Source: Dendrobium chrysotoxum
Lineage: Eukaryota; Streptophyta; Magnoliopsida; Asparagales; Orchidaceae
Direction of reading: 5' to 3'
Length of the DNA: 64,000 nucleotides
Assembly: GCA_019925795.1 (NCBI GenBank)
Contig: CM034300.1
Coordinates: 69,791,021-69,855,020 of the forward strand
Numbering within the stretch: the stretch's first letter is position 1; each line of letters begins with the position of its first letter. The position numbers and the translations under genes are program-made. Positions 42,792 to 54,100 of the stretch are shown piece by piece. The notes under the pieces are model-generated. The model was given only the letters and a program-made list of their open reading frames with translations. It was not told where the DNA came from and did not search any database.

Positions 42792-44304
42792 TATTTCAAA
42801 AATCATGCATGCATATGAATGTATCATGTGTAATGCATCCATCGGCATACACCCTCATGGGCCCCGGCGAGCGTGTTATTGGTACACACGTGACGTCTAG
42901 GGATGCTGCGCGGGTCAACAAGTGAATTCAGGTTCGAGCCCGATCCTTCTATTCAAGTAAATAGGAGTTGACACGGCTCGAACTATCGAATAAATATGCG
43001 GTCGCGAGATCGACCGGGATATTTATTTTACATTCATATTAGGCCTTCAAGGCCTATAATCAAGAGAATTTAATAACAAGGGCATAAAGCCTACGAAACC
43101 CGATCCTCTGTCAATCATTAGGCAGAGTCGACAAGGTTCAAAACATAAAAATATGAATGACCCCACACCCCGATGATGGCCGTGTTGAATGAAAATATCA
43201 ACCGGAGGGGTCCATTTCAAATATCTCGAAGTACCACCCAAATTCCCTACAAAATCCAATCTTCTGAAAAATCCCAAAATCCAAAAATCTTTCCAACTCC
43301 AGATATTTAAAAATTGAAATCCAACTATCAAACCGCTTAAAGCAAAATCCATCTATCCTCCGCAACAGTTTGCCGAGGTGGACAAGTTAAAATTTACTTC
43401 AGCTCGCAAAGAGCTAAGGCCTAGTCGAAAATATCACTAGGATCCATTCTCAAACAATCTCCTGCCAGCAAGGACGTTGTACGAGTCCTCTAAACGGCAG
43501 TTTCGCCGCCAAATGGCACTGCAGGATAAACGGTTATGACTCGGGGCCCTCTGAACCAGGTGGTTGCCGCCAAATGGCACCATTATATTATGGTTATGGC
43601 CAGAGCCCGTATGCTCCCCAATGGCATAAAATCCTTGAGATATGAATCAATAGGATATGATCGATAGGGCACAAAGCCCTCTGTTAGCTAAGGTGGATTC
43701 AAATTTGTCCCCTTAGACAAATATTCCCCCCAGGTCTACAAGGTACCCTTGGACGAAGCAACCCATGGCTGCCGACAAGGATCCTTCTGTCAGGTTGGGT
43801 CGACTACCTCCTCTGACTAAGTAGACCAGGGACCACGATGCCCCGGGACGACGGAACCATGGGATCTTGATCGGGTCTATCATCCATTCCCCCACCATCC
43901 GCTTTAAGTGCAAGATGGTGCAATTTTCAATTTTAAATATTAAATCTCCAAATCTCCCAACTTTCCAAATTCTCAAATCTTCAAACTTTCAAACCTTCAA
44001 CCCATTTCTGCTACTATATGCCAGATAATTCGTGTCTTTACGTATCTGATTGACGACTAGCCTTAATCGAAAGTTCTCTCTCGTTACCGGGAGGGGTAAT
44101 TAACTATAGGGGCTTGCGCCTATAGGAAACCAGAACTCAGATCATAAAGTCCTCGCAAAACAAGGGCGAAATTTCTGGGTAGTGTCTTATCTACTATCTC
44201 ATCTGCCTTCCAAAATTTACCCCGGAACATAACCTGTTAAAACTCCCCCCGAAAAGAAAAGCAAAAGTCGGGCGGAGGCCGGGGCCGAATTTTCGGAGCC
44301 CACA

Positions 44305-44309
44305 CCTAC
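44305..44309 (+). repeat. Target-site duplication CCTAC, right copy (element A)
   Basis: Identical to 20587-20591, which defines the outer limits of element A exactly. Confidence 0.9.
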
Positions 44310-44361
44310 AATAGCCATGATAGGTTTGATTATTAAAAAAACATAATAAGAGGGATAATTT
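44310..44361 (+). other. Short host segment between elements A and B
   Basis: 52 bp of AT-rich sequence that originally continued from position 20591. The last 5 bp (AATTT) are the candidate left target duplication of B. Confidence 0.7.
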
Positions 44362-44523
44362 TGTTGACCTCTGGATCATAGCCGAAAGAAAGCCAGAATA
44401 CGTACCAAAATATCGCACAAATTCTGCAAAAATCCCGCTGAGATACTGTTCCTTCGGCACCGTTCGCGTCATTTCTCGAAGTCTCGCCTCGGCAAAGCTC
44501 CCCTTTGCGCCTTTAAAACGAGA

Positions 44524-44542
44524 GCGAAGCTCTCTCCTTCGC
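44524..44542 (+). repeat. Short hairpin after a TTTAAAA box (5' LTR B)
   Basis: GCGAAG/CTTCGC with a 7-nt loop, 5 bp after TTTAAAAC. Compensatory relative to CCGAAG/CTTCGG in A and C. Confidence 0.5.
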
Positions 44543-45119
44543 AGCACACACACGCAGAAACTTCCTCTTCCCGCAACTTCTTCCTTTCGCGATCTTCTTC
44601 TCCCCACTCGCGAATCTCCCAGCAAACCTCCGCCTCCTTCCCTTAGCCTGCGACTGAACTCGATCGCAAGCTCTGACTCCTCCTTACCCGTCGCCAACAC
44701 CAGGAGCTACTTCCGATCCCCTGCTCTCTCGCGACCCCACTCCCGTCGAGCTCCTCCGCTAGATCCGAACCCAAACCCCCTCTGCCCGATACCTCCATCT
44801 CCTCTCCGACCCAGCTCCCATAGCCGAGAGCTTCACCTCGCCTCTCTATCCCGACGCCCAAGCCCTACGTCCGATCGGCCAGATCTCCTACCCGTCGGAT
44901 CTCAAGCCTTGTCCGAACCCCAGGCGACCGAACTCCTCTCTGCTAAGCCACCTACCCGATCTCCCTTTGCAGTGCTGCCTCTAATCCCCTCCAACCCGAC
45001 GCCTCTAAACTCCTCAAGCCAACCTCATTCGACCCATTAAGTAGCCCAAACATTCTACTATAGGTAAAATTTTGTTAAGGTATTCTTGTGATCACATTTC
45101 TTAGTAGATTGTTATTCAT

Positions 45120-45375
45120 GAATTGCTATTTTAAGTATAATAATAATAATAGTAAATATTACTATTATTATCAGTAATGATAATAATAAAAATTACTATT
45201 AATATTATTATAACTAATTAAATCTTATTATTAATTATGTTTAATTACTATTAATTATATTTAATTGTAATTAGTTGTAATTAATTATTATTAATCATAG
45301 TTAATAATAATTAATTATCTTTAATTATGATTAATTATAATCAATTGTGATTATTTACAATTAGTAATAATAAAG
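45120..45375 (+). repeat. AT-rich island (5' LTR B)
   Basis: ATAATAATAATAG followed by TTAATTA-type words; same relative place as in the other LTRs. Its copy in the 3' LTR is 62045-62305. Confidence 0.8.
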
Positions 45376-45475
45376 TGCCCTTGCCTTGGTCCACGAGCCC
45401 GTACCGCCGTCCACTTGCAAAGGTATGATTTCTAAACCTAGATTCCCTTCTCGTCGTTGGCGGCGAGCTAGCAAA

Positions 45476-45773
45476 CCCCTCACGCGCTCACGTAGCGTAG
45501 TGGGGAGGAAAACTAGCGCGACGCCTACGACGAGGCGGGCAATCGCCTTAAACCCCGCCCTCGACGCTTGCGACGAACCGGCAAACCCCCTACGCGCTCA
45601 CGTAGCGTAGTAGGGCGGGAAACCGGTGCGACGCTCATAACGAGGTGGGTAATCCCCGGACCGCTCATGTAGTGTGAAGGGGAATAAAATTAAGTACCCA
45701 TACGTGGGGAAATCCTCCTGCTTTCTTTGCAACAGGTGCCCAAGACCCCTAAACGCTCATGTAGCGGGCGGGG
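45476..45773 (+). repeat. Array of 4 hairpins (5' LTR B)
   Basis: Copies near 45476, 45588, 45657 and 45745. The clearest (45588) has outer stem CCCTA/TAGGG and an inner stem formed by CGC/GCG and GCT/AGC options around CACGT. The first has CCTCA/TGGGG. Stems are less regular than in A, C and D, but outer pairing is kept by matched changes. Confidence 0.65.
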
Positions 45774-45904
45774 ATTGAAGAAATTTTGCTGCCGTGGTGT
45801 CTACGGACATCTACCTGAAGCGCGCACGTCGTGTGGAGGGGAAGGCAGCGTCTTGGTTTTTCCCCTAAACGGGGGAGACGCCGGGAGGCTGCCGAATTTT
45901 TCAG

Positions 45905-46680
45905 TGGACCGTGGACCTAACTTGAACAAAATTTGGGCATACAAGGACTATATTTGAACATCAAGTGGACTTAATTCAAGACTCAAATAATCAACATTAA
46001 TTGAACTTGAACCTCCACATTTAATAACAAGTGACTTGAACTTCATTCGAACTTGTGAAGACTTGAACAAAACATTAGACATTTGGAACTCAAGTCAAAA
46101 CTTGAACCAAAGGAGACTTGGACTCGAAACAAGTGACAACGAATTGGATTCAAACTGAACTCAAAAGGGAACAAATGTGGACAACAAGGACTTGTGTCTT
46201 GAACTCAAGTGAACCAGTTGAGGACCAAAGGTTGAACTCAATATGACTATAGGGGACCAGGCTTGAAAGCTTTCGAACAGCACAGAACATATTTTGAACT
46301 CAAATGAATTTAGCAAGGGACCCAACTAAACTGCAAAAGGCTTGAATTAGAGCTCAAAGTTGAACATGAACTTGAACTCAACATGGTTTGAATTCAAATA
46401 AGCGACAACAGGGAACTGGACATACAAGACTTGAACTTATAATTTGAACTCGGGCTATACAACATCAAGGGGTATTTGGGACTTGAACTTACAAGTATTT
46501 GACTCAAATCTGAATGAACTCAATGTAATTACATTGGACATAGAATTTGAACCTGCATTGCAAACTCAAACTGAATTTAAGTTCAAAATCGACTTGAATG
46601 TTCAAAAGGAGTCTGGACTTGAATCAAATACAAGGAGACTTGAACAATCCAAAGGGAACATGAAATGATTGTGACATTTG
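45905..46680 (+). repeat. GAACTTGAA-rich low-complexity tract (5' LTR B)
   Basis: Many TTGAACT, CTTGAAC and CAAGTGA words without a fixed period. The short reading frame at 46444-46668 lies in this tract and reflects its composition. Confidence 0.6.
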
Positions 46681-47299
46681 ATATAGCATTCAGATCAAAT
46701 CAACAAATAGAGCTAGACTCATGACATCTGATGCTACTCATCTCCAAGCAATAATTAAGTGACTTGTGATAAATGAATATTCAAATGTCACTTTCTTGCA
46801 GGCAAATCTGAAGAGGCATCAATCAATTTGAGGTCATTGATAGGGGATAAGTAACGATCAATGTCAAGCAAATAAAGCACAGCAATATCTTACAAGTTCT
46901 GAAGATTGAAGTGCTATGAGTATAACAAGCCTGCATGAAGAAATCTTTGATGGATATAACTCAGTCGGTAGTCAACATCAACAGACTAGCAAAACAACTG
47001 CAAACATATTATAAGGATGAGAGTCCTTTGCAAGCACACAAAGTTGAGGGAAAAGCTCACATAGCATTCAGCATCAGCTTGCAGATGAATAATATGCTCA
47101 CCCACAAAATGGTAGAACCCCTTGAAAACATACACAAGGCAACACGCAATAAATGTAAATACCTACAAGTTGTCGTAGTACTTACTGTGTAAACAAAAAA
47201 TGCTATCTATGAGTGAATGCATCAAACTCATACAAGTTATAGCAAGTAACACATAGTGATCACAAAGAGGCTTCCATAGTTAATTTGTAGATGAAGGTG

Positions 47300-47930
47300 A
47301 ATGATATTTATGCCAGACATGTAATCAGTGTTACCAAGAAAATTCAACATACAATGAAATGAAAGATATGTCATCTTTGAATAATTCTAAAAGAACGCAG
47401 CTTCTATGTAGTTAACATTATGCAGTTGTAGGCGACTACACCAGTCTGCTACAGATAAAAATAGAAGACGTCCAACAAATTCGAATATTTACGGGCCGTT
47501 GCAGTAGATTTGTCACGTGAACAACAAACTGTTTACGAGCAAGGGTAGCAAATATACAGCAAATATAAGTGCCTACAGGCTTCTATAGAAGACCCGTTGT
47601 ATACTCAACACACCACTATGGGCAAATACAAAAGAGAACTACAGTAGATATGAACTCCTACGAGTCGCTGTAGGAAACCCTACTATATATCTAATGTTCT
47701 ATTCCAAAGTGAAATACAGAGTTAATGTATCAAATACGAGTCCCTATGAGTTGTCGTGGAAGAGTCATTGTATGCCCAATGTGTTGTCCACAAGCAAAGT
47801 GCAAAGTGACTACATCAAATGCAAATACATACGAATTGCTATAGGAAGTTTGTTGTGCATACAACATGTTGTATGTAAGAAAATACAAGAGAGCTGTAGT
47901 AAATATAGTTATCTACCAACGAAGGCAGGA
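47300..47930 (+). repeat. Degenerate ~92-bp tandem repeats (5' LTR B)
   Basis: Recurring pattern of TACGAGTC, GTAGGA, TTGTATAC, CAAGCAAA and ACTACAGTAG words at roughly 90-bp spacing, heavily diverged. Similar to 9960-10930 in D. Confidence 0.45.
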
Positions 47931-48020
47931 GATTCGTTAGTGTACTACAATCTACCTGCGTAAATCATGCAAGTAGTGCACGACAGTCCGCCTGTACAAA
48001 GCAGCAAACAGCTCAATCCC

Positions 48021-48200
48021 CAAGCTGCAGCAAAACGCCGCCGGATCTACAACACTTGTACAAGCAGATAGAAGGCGTCCGCAAGCTACAACGCCATGCC
48101 ACTGGATCTGCAACACTCGTACAAGCAGACAGAAGGCGTCCACAAGCTACAACGCCACGCCATCGGATCTACAACATCCGTGCAAGCAGACAGAAGGCGT
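48021..48200 (+). repeat. 61-bp tandem repeat, 3 copies (5' LTR B)
   Basis: Units contain GGATCTACAACAC, TACAAGCAGA and AGAAGGCGTCC. LTR D has one copy. Confidence 0.8.
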
Positions 48201-49559
48201 ACAAATCCCCAAAAATACCCCCGCACATGTGCACCTTAATTTGTATACACATAGGAACACAAAAGGGGTAAATACAATCACAACTCGCATGGGCCCCGGC
48301 GAGCGTGTTATTGGTACACACGTGACGTCTAGGGATGCTGTGCGGGTCAATGAGTGAATTCAGGTTCGAACCCGATCCTCTATCGACCAGTAGATAGAGT
48401 CGACAGGGTCCAATCAATAAAATATAAATGATCTTGTGCACCCCGATGATGGCCGTGTTGAATGTTAATCTCAACCGGAGGGGTTCACAAACACTATCAA
48501 ATGCCACCCAAACTCCCACAAAAATCCAAAAATCATCAAAATCCCAAAAAATATTTAAATTTGAAATCCAATCATCAAAACACTCAAAGCATGAAATCCA
48601 TCCATCCTCCGCAACAGTTTGCCGAGGTGGACAAACTAAAATTTACTTCAGCTCACATAGAGTTAGTGCCTAGTCGAAAATATCACTAGGATACATTCTC
48701 AAATAATCTCCTGCCAGCAAGGACGTGGTACGAGTCCTCTAACCGGCAGTTTCGCCGCCAAATGGCACTGCAGGATAAACGATTATGACTCGGGGCCCTC
48801 TGAACTAGGTGGTCGCCGCCAAATGGCACCATTATATTATGGTTATGGCCAGAGCCCGTATGCTCCCCAATGGCATCAAATCCTTCAGTTATGAATCAAT
48901 AGGATCTGATCGATAGGGCACAAAGCCCTCTGTTAGCTAAGGTGGATTCAAATTTGTCCCCTTAGACAAATACTCCTCCCAGGTCTACAAGGTACCCTTG
49001 GACGAAGCAACCCATGGCTGCCGACAAGGATCCTTCTGTCAGGTTGGGTCGACTACCTCCTCTGACTAAGTAGACCAGGGATCACGATGGCCCGGGATGA
49101 CGGAACCATGGGATCTTGATCGGGTCCATCATCCATTCCCCCACCATCCGCTTTAAGTGCAAGATGGTGCAATTTTCAATTTTAAATATTAAATCTCCAA
49201 ATCTCCCAATCTTCCGAATTCCCAAATAACTCCAAATTTTAACATTCCCAACCTATTGCTGCTACTATATGCCAGATCCACGTATCTCTACGTATCTGAT
49301 TGACGACTAGCCTTAATCGAAAGTTCTCTCTCGTTACCGGGAGGGGTAATTAACTATAGGGGCTTGCGCCTATAGGAAACCAGAACTCAGATCATAAAGT
49401 CCTCGCTAAGTGAGGGCGAAATCTCTGGGTAGTGTCTTATCTACTGTCTCATCTGCCTTCCAAAATTTACCTCGGAACTTAAATCGTTAAAACTCCTCCC
49501 GAGCAGAAAGCAAAAGTCGGGCGGAGGCTGGGGCCGAATTTTCGGAGCCCACAGATTTG

Positions 49560-49577
49560 TGGCGACTCCACTGGGGA
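49560..49577 (+). promoter_or_regulatory. Primer-binding site, tRNA-Arg (element B)
   Basis: TGGCGACTCCACTGGGGA, one mismatch (A for G at position 11) to the A site. It lies 6 bases after the LTR end. Confidence 0.8.
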
Positions 49578-49861
49578 TTGGTTTCTCTTTCCATCTTTGG
49601 CTAGTCACCTCAGTGCTATAGTAGCAGCTATTCTCAACCTAGATTCAAAATTTTGAGTTTTTCAAAATGATCATTTAAAGAATCAAAATTTTTTAATATT
49701 CTAAGAATGATCAGTCAAACAAATTTATCAAGATAACGTATTTAGCAGTATTTTAAATTTGTATTATTTGAATTTGCTCGCTAATGTTATCTGTTTTTAT
49801 TTCCTATTCTGTGCAAGTATCTGTATTTTTGAAAGTGTGGGGTGATGTATCAAATTTTGAT

Positions 49862-49889
49862 TACTAACCCTTACCTTTCATTTATGCAG
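49862..49889 (+). promoter_or_regulatory. Branch point and splice acceptor directly before gag ATG (element B)
   Basis: TACTAAC (49862-49868) and TTTATGCAG; the ATG begins at the next base, 49890. Conserved with element A. Confidence 0.6.
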
Positions 49890-51110
49890 ATGGATCTACA
49901 GAACACATCAATGACTGTCCAGCTGGGACAAGGAGCCAGGATCCAACTGGCAAATGCTATTATTGAAACTGGAAATACTGGAGCTACTATCCAGTTTGGC
50001 AGTATCGACTTTCCAGCTATTACCGCAAGAGCTGCTGGTATCCCTCCATGCGGCATTGAATCTGAAGGGCATGCTAGGAGGCCCCACTCCACTGAAATTG
50101 CTAGCCGTCGTGTGCATCTGTCAGCGCCACGACCTGCTGTCAAAGACCCTCAAAGGAGGATTTCAGTGTTTGAACGACTTTCTCAATCCGAGGTCCCAAC
50201 CACCAGAAGGATAGTGACTGATGGGAAAATCTCAGTGGTACCTACCAGGACCACTACGCTGCCAATAGGATCATCTGTACCTGGGAGGAACAATACTGAA
50301 GCTTCCTCATCTGGAGGAAGGCCCACCAGGAGGCAGAGAAGGAAGATGAATGCTGAACTCCGAGCTCAGCAGCTATTAGTGCCTGTGCATCCCTCGAACC
50401 TGCCTGCTCCAGAGCATATATCCAACGTTCCTACCCGGAACAAGTTTACTGACCTGAGGTGGGTAAAGAGAAACAGCTCAACTGGAGAGCTGAAAAATTC
50501 GTTCTGGGACCGACAGCCTGAAGTCCCACCTCCTCAAAAGAAGAAGGAGCCTGAAACTCTCTCAGCTCGAGTCTACAGAGTCCTGAAGACCGTGAAGGAG
50601 AGAGGACTGAAAAAGAGAATGTACCAGCGGCCACTTATGGTCGAAGCAAGAAGAACTCCACCAAGAGAGCGTCTGTCTCTTGCTGTGGAGAGAAAGGAAA
50701 GAAAATACACCCCGCACGGTGAACATCGGGGCGTGACACCTGAACCTCGAGTTCAGGGATCCGCCGCCGAAAGGTCCCGGCGGAAAGGAAAGGAAATCTG
50801 GAGGCCAAAGCCTCGCAGAGAAGAAGACAATAGAAGAAAAAGAACTGACTTGGGCGTGACATCCGGTACAGCTTCCCGGAGATCCGCCCCCGCTAGTAAA
50901 CAATATCAAAAATGGGTCCAAAAGAAGACCCATGATGATGCCAATTCCGACGGTAGACACCTTAGAGAGTCTTCTAGGGGATCCCGTCGTTCTATGACCC
51001 CTCCCAATAATGAATCTAACTTCGACCGTAGCCCACGGGTTGAAGAGATCTTCCTGCCTGACCAAGAACCGGAGATCCAGTGGCGCCGCCCTCGGAGATC
51101 CGAGTACTAG
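49890..51110 (+). CDS. gag: Gag N-terminal region of element B (frameshifted near 51085)
   Basis: The ATG directly follows the predicted acceptor. The 406 codons give a basic, R/S/P-rich protein that aligns along its length with the N-terminus of Gag in A (shared words QLANA, GNTGATI, RPTRRQRRK-like and VSVFERLSQ-like). At about 51085, one base fewer than in A shifts the frame, and this reading ends at TAG 51108 after 8 unrelated codons. The function of this extension is unknown. The real protein continues in the frame of 51080-54769. Confidence 0.8.
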   Translation: MDLQNTSMTVQLGQGARIQLANAIIETGNTGATIQFGSIDFPAITARAAGIPPCGIESEGHARRPHSTEIASRRVHLSAPRPAVKDPQRRISVFERLSQSEVPTTRRIVTDGKISVVPTRTTTLPIGSSVPGRNNTEASSSGGRPTRRQRRKMNAELRAQQLLVPVHPSNLPAPEHISNVPTRNKFTDLRWVKRNSSTGELKNSFWDRQPEVPPPQKKKEPETLSARVYRVLKTVKERGLKKRMYQRPLMVEARRTPPRERLSLAVERKERKYTPHGEHRGVTPEPRVQGSAAERSRRKGKEIWRPKPRREEDNRRKRTDLGVTSGTASRRSAPASKQYQKWVQKKTHDDANSDGRHLRESSRGSRRSMTPPNNESNFDRSPRVEEIFLPDQEPEIQWRRPRRSEY

Positions 51111-54100
51111 AAGAAGGAGAAGAAGATACGGGAGAAGAAAATATTGAAGAATACATGGAAGAAAATCTAGAAGAAAATCTAGAAGAAAATATGGAAGAAT
51201 ACATTGAAGAAAATTTAGAAGAGGTAAATAACACCTTGGACATGGAAGTGGTCTACATGGTGAGACACATCAATGTCGAAGAGGAGGCCTACTACGACGA
51301 TGATGAAGATGACGATCGTTGGCAACCACCGCCTAGACAAGTATATCGGCGCCGCCATGAAGCTGGGTCCACCACTGGCAGAGGTGTCCATTCCCAAGAA
51401 GAGCGAGAAGAGGCTGAGGAGAATCCCTTTGCTGACGAGAACGTCACGCTCGCAGAAATGCAGAGACAAATGAAACGTCAAATGAGGGCAAAGGATAGGG
51501 AAATCTCTCAATTGCATGAGAAAATGACAGAGATGATGACCCAAATGACGGCAATGATGCAGATTATGCAGAGAAATGCTGCAGTTGGTTCTATGCCCAA
51601 TCCTCCCCCTGATCCTCCAAACTTCCAAGTACCGCAAGTCTCAGGAGTACGGGACACTCCTGAAGGTGGTCATGAGGCTCAGAATACCACTCGCCAACCC
51701 ACTTCGCAGAACATCGCAAGCACCTCCGAGCCTGTGACTGCTGCGCAGCTTGAAGGGATCATTACAGAGAAGATCAAGGCTATTATAGCTTTTGATCAGG
51801 CAGAAAAATTGGTAGGAAAAGGTCGCCCGTACCCAGCAGAGTACGATCAGGTGCTATACCCGAAGGGATATTTTGTGCCAAAATTCAATGCTTTTGATAG
51901 AAATAAAAATCCTAGACAGCACCTAGCACAATTCAAAGCCACCTGCGGGAACACTGGAGGAAATGACGCTCTACTCTTCCGACAATTCGTTAGCAGTTTG
52001 ACGGCAGCTGCTTTCGAATGGTACGCTGAACTAGCAAACGACTCTGTAAAGACTTTTGCAGAATTAGAAAATATGTTCGTGAAGAGGTTCGCCAGTACGA
52101 CTGAGAAAATAACTATCGCTGACATTGCTCTGAATAAGAGAAAGAAGGAAGAATCAGTGACCAAATATATCACTCGCTGGCGTAACTTGAGCATGAAATG
52201 TGAGCAGCAGCTTGAAGAAGAGCATGCCGTACAGTTGTTAATGGGAAACATTGACGATAAAATGCAACCCTTCCTGTGCATGGCTACAATCACCATATTT
52301 CAGGACCTACTGGATAGGGTGGCGAAGTTTGAGAAATTAAACCTATCAAAATCAGAAAATTATTCTGATAAGCCTAAGAAGACTAAAGCCTCAGGTGTTA
52401 GAAGAGGTGAGGCTGACTCCATATTTTTCTCCAGAGCTGATAAGGAGAAGCAGATGACGTACAACGTAGACAAAGGCAAGCAGCCGATGCAATATCAAGA
52501 AAAGCCTAAGCAAGTCTACAACCCTAACCCCCAGCCGAAGCTGATACTTGGGGGGAATGATAAACCACGAACTTATCAGGGCGGTGGAGAACGCCCGAGG
52601 CAAACAACGGGGACTGGTGATCGAACGTTCCCCTCCCTCAAAGATAAAATGAATAAAGAATATTCATTTAAAAGAGAAAGTGTTGTCAAACTGTTTCGAC
52701 AGGCGTTGAAAGCGGGTTTAGAACTGCCAGAGTGCAAAAAACCCGAGGAGTCAAAACATAGTGGCGACCCAAACTACTGCCCGTATCATCGAGTGATGAG
52801 TCACCCAATTGAAGATTGTTATGTCTTCAAAGATTGGCTTGAAAGAAAATATCGAAGGGGAGAGCTCACATTGTCCGACAATATGCTGACTCACCCTAGA
52901 AAAGAGTCAACTCGGATGGTTACGACTTCCTCCGTACCCCCGGTTGAAGAAAGAAAAAATGAAAAGAAGCCAGCTCAGGAAGAACAGTGGGAGACTGCGG
53001 TCTCCAAGAAGACTGTGAAAATGCTGAAACAGCTTGAAGGAGTTCCGGGTGTAAAATGGAAATCTCCTACGGAGCCAGTGTTAAATCTGAAGGCACTGCC
53101 TGTGGCACAGGCATCTGCTTCTAAACAGTTTCCCAATCAAGCCGGTCCTTCAAAACTTGGAAAGGTAAAGTCCAAAAAGAAGACAAAGTTAAAGAAGCCC
53201 AAGGAGAAAAAGACTACAACTCAAAGGGTAATTGACAGTTTGGATGAATATTACCAAACTGCAAGGCGTCCTATTAAACTTGCTGACTTTATGTCAGAGC
53301 TCAAGCTTGAGGAAGCAGAGGAAGCCGATGAGGATCCTCTTCCCACAGATGTATGTCGGGTCATCTCAGTTGCTCCAAATGCGCTGACAAAAGAAGAATG
53401 TACTGAAGATATACCCTCTGAATCCTGTATGATGGTGTCACCAATGGACTACAGTTCAGAGGAGGATCTATATTTTCCAAAGACAGATGGGTCAGACCCT
53501 GACATAGCGTCGCAGATGGGACATGTAAATCTGGGAGGTGACTCTGAATCAACAGATGAATCTCTAGATGCGACGATGGCAGACTCGGAAGAAAATGCAC
53601 CGTCAGGTGAGTCTGAACAGGAGGAGATCGCTCAAGTGCAATTGAGAAGCGGCAAGATACTGCCACCTCCGCCAAAGAAAGGAATATCTAATAAAGATAA
53701 GGGAAAAGAGATAGTTATCAATGAAGATATTATCTCCGAGGATCCCAAGAAGAAACATACTCCAGTTAAGGGAATAGATTATAATATCTTATCCCATCTG
53801 AGGAAGATCCCTGCCCAGCTCAGCATATACGACGCTCTGGTAATGTCTAAGGATCTTCGGGAGACTTTGATTCAAGCTCTCAAAGACCTCGAAAGATACG
53901 AGGCGTATTTTGCTGAACGCAACCTGACTGAGGTCCTACAAGCTCGTAACGAGCCGTTCATCACTTTCATCGAGGACGACATGATGCTCGGGACTGCAGA
54001 CCACAATCGACCTCTGTATGTTACTGCAGAGAGTGATGATTTGGTAATCAGTCGAATTTTGATCGACCCTGGGTCCTCCATCAACCTTATGAGCTTAAAA

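Larger units (their letters stand above)
20592..44304 (+). mobile_element. Element A: complete 23.7-kb Tat/Retand-type Ty3/gypsy retrotransposon with an antisense gene
   Basis: The two LTRs (20592-25516 and 39291-44304) are closely similar, roughly 1% different or less in the parts I compared by eye. A 5-bp duplication CCTAC flanks them. Inside, in order: tRNA-Arg PBS, spliceable leader, gag-pro-RT-RNase H-aRNase H-IN on the plus strand, an untranslated spacer with two long hairpins, an antisense PMD/coiled-coil gene, and the PPT. The polyprotein is broken by two stops and a double frameshift. The insertion is therefore young but not autonomous in its present state. Confidence 0.95.
39291..44304 (+). 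repeat. 3' LTR of element A, 5.0 kb
   Basis: Near copy of 20592-25516, ending GGAGCCCACA and followed by the target duplication CCTAC. Differences are mostly C/T or G/A, denser in the first 600 bp. It has 4 instead of 3 copies of the 68-bp repeat and 18 extra bases near 42398-42416 that complete an inverted repeat. AT-rich island 40070-40400; hairpin array 40508-41156. Confidence 0.95.
44362..49553 (+). repeat. 5' LTR of element B, 5.2 kb
   Basis: Starts TGTTGACCTCTGG and ends GGAGCCCACA. Order: GC-rich head with a TTTAAAA box and hairpin (44512-44542), AT-rich island (45120-45375), donor-like AAAG|GTATGATTTC at 45423, hairpin array (45476-45773), GAACTT-rich tract (45905-46680), degenerate ~92-bp repeats (47300-47930), 61-bp tandem repeat (48021-48200) and the conserved terminal domain (48290-49553). 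The AU-rich hairpin and palindrome present in the other LTRs are deleted at about 48372. Confidence 0.95.

Noticed and set aside
44194..44700. Minus-strand frame across the A/B junction and LTR B head (also 61212-61628)
   Set aside because: It crosses the end of one LTR, host DNA and another LTR; the second copy ends differently, so it is not a gene.
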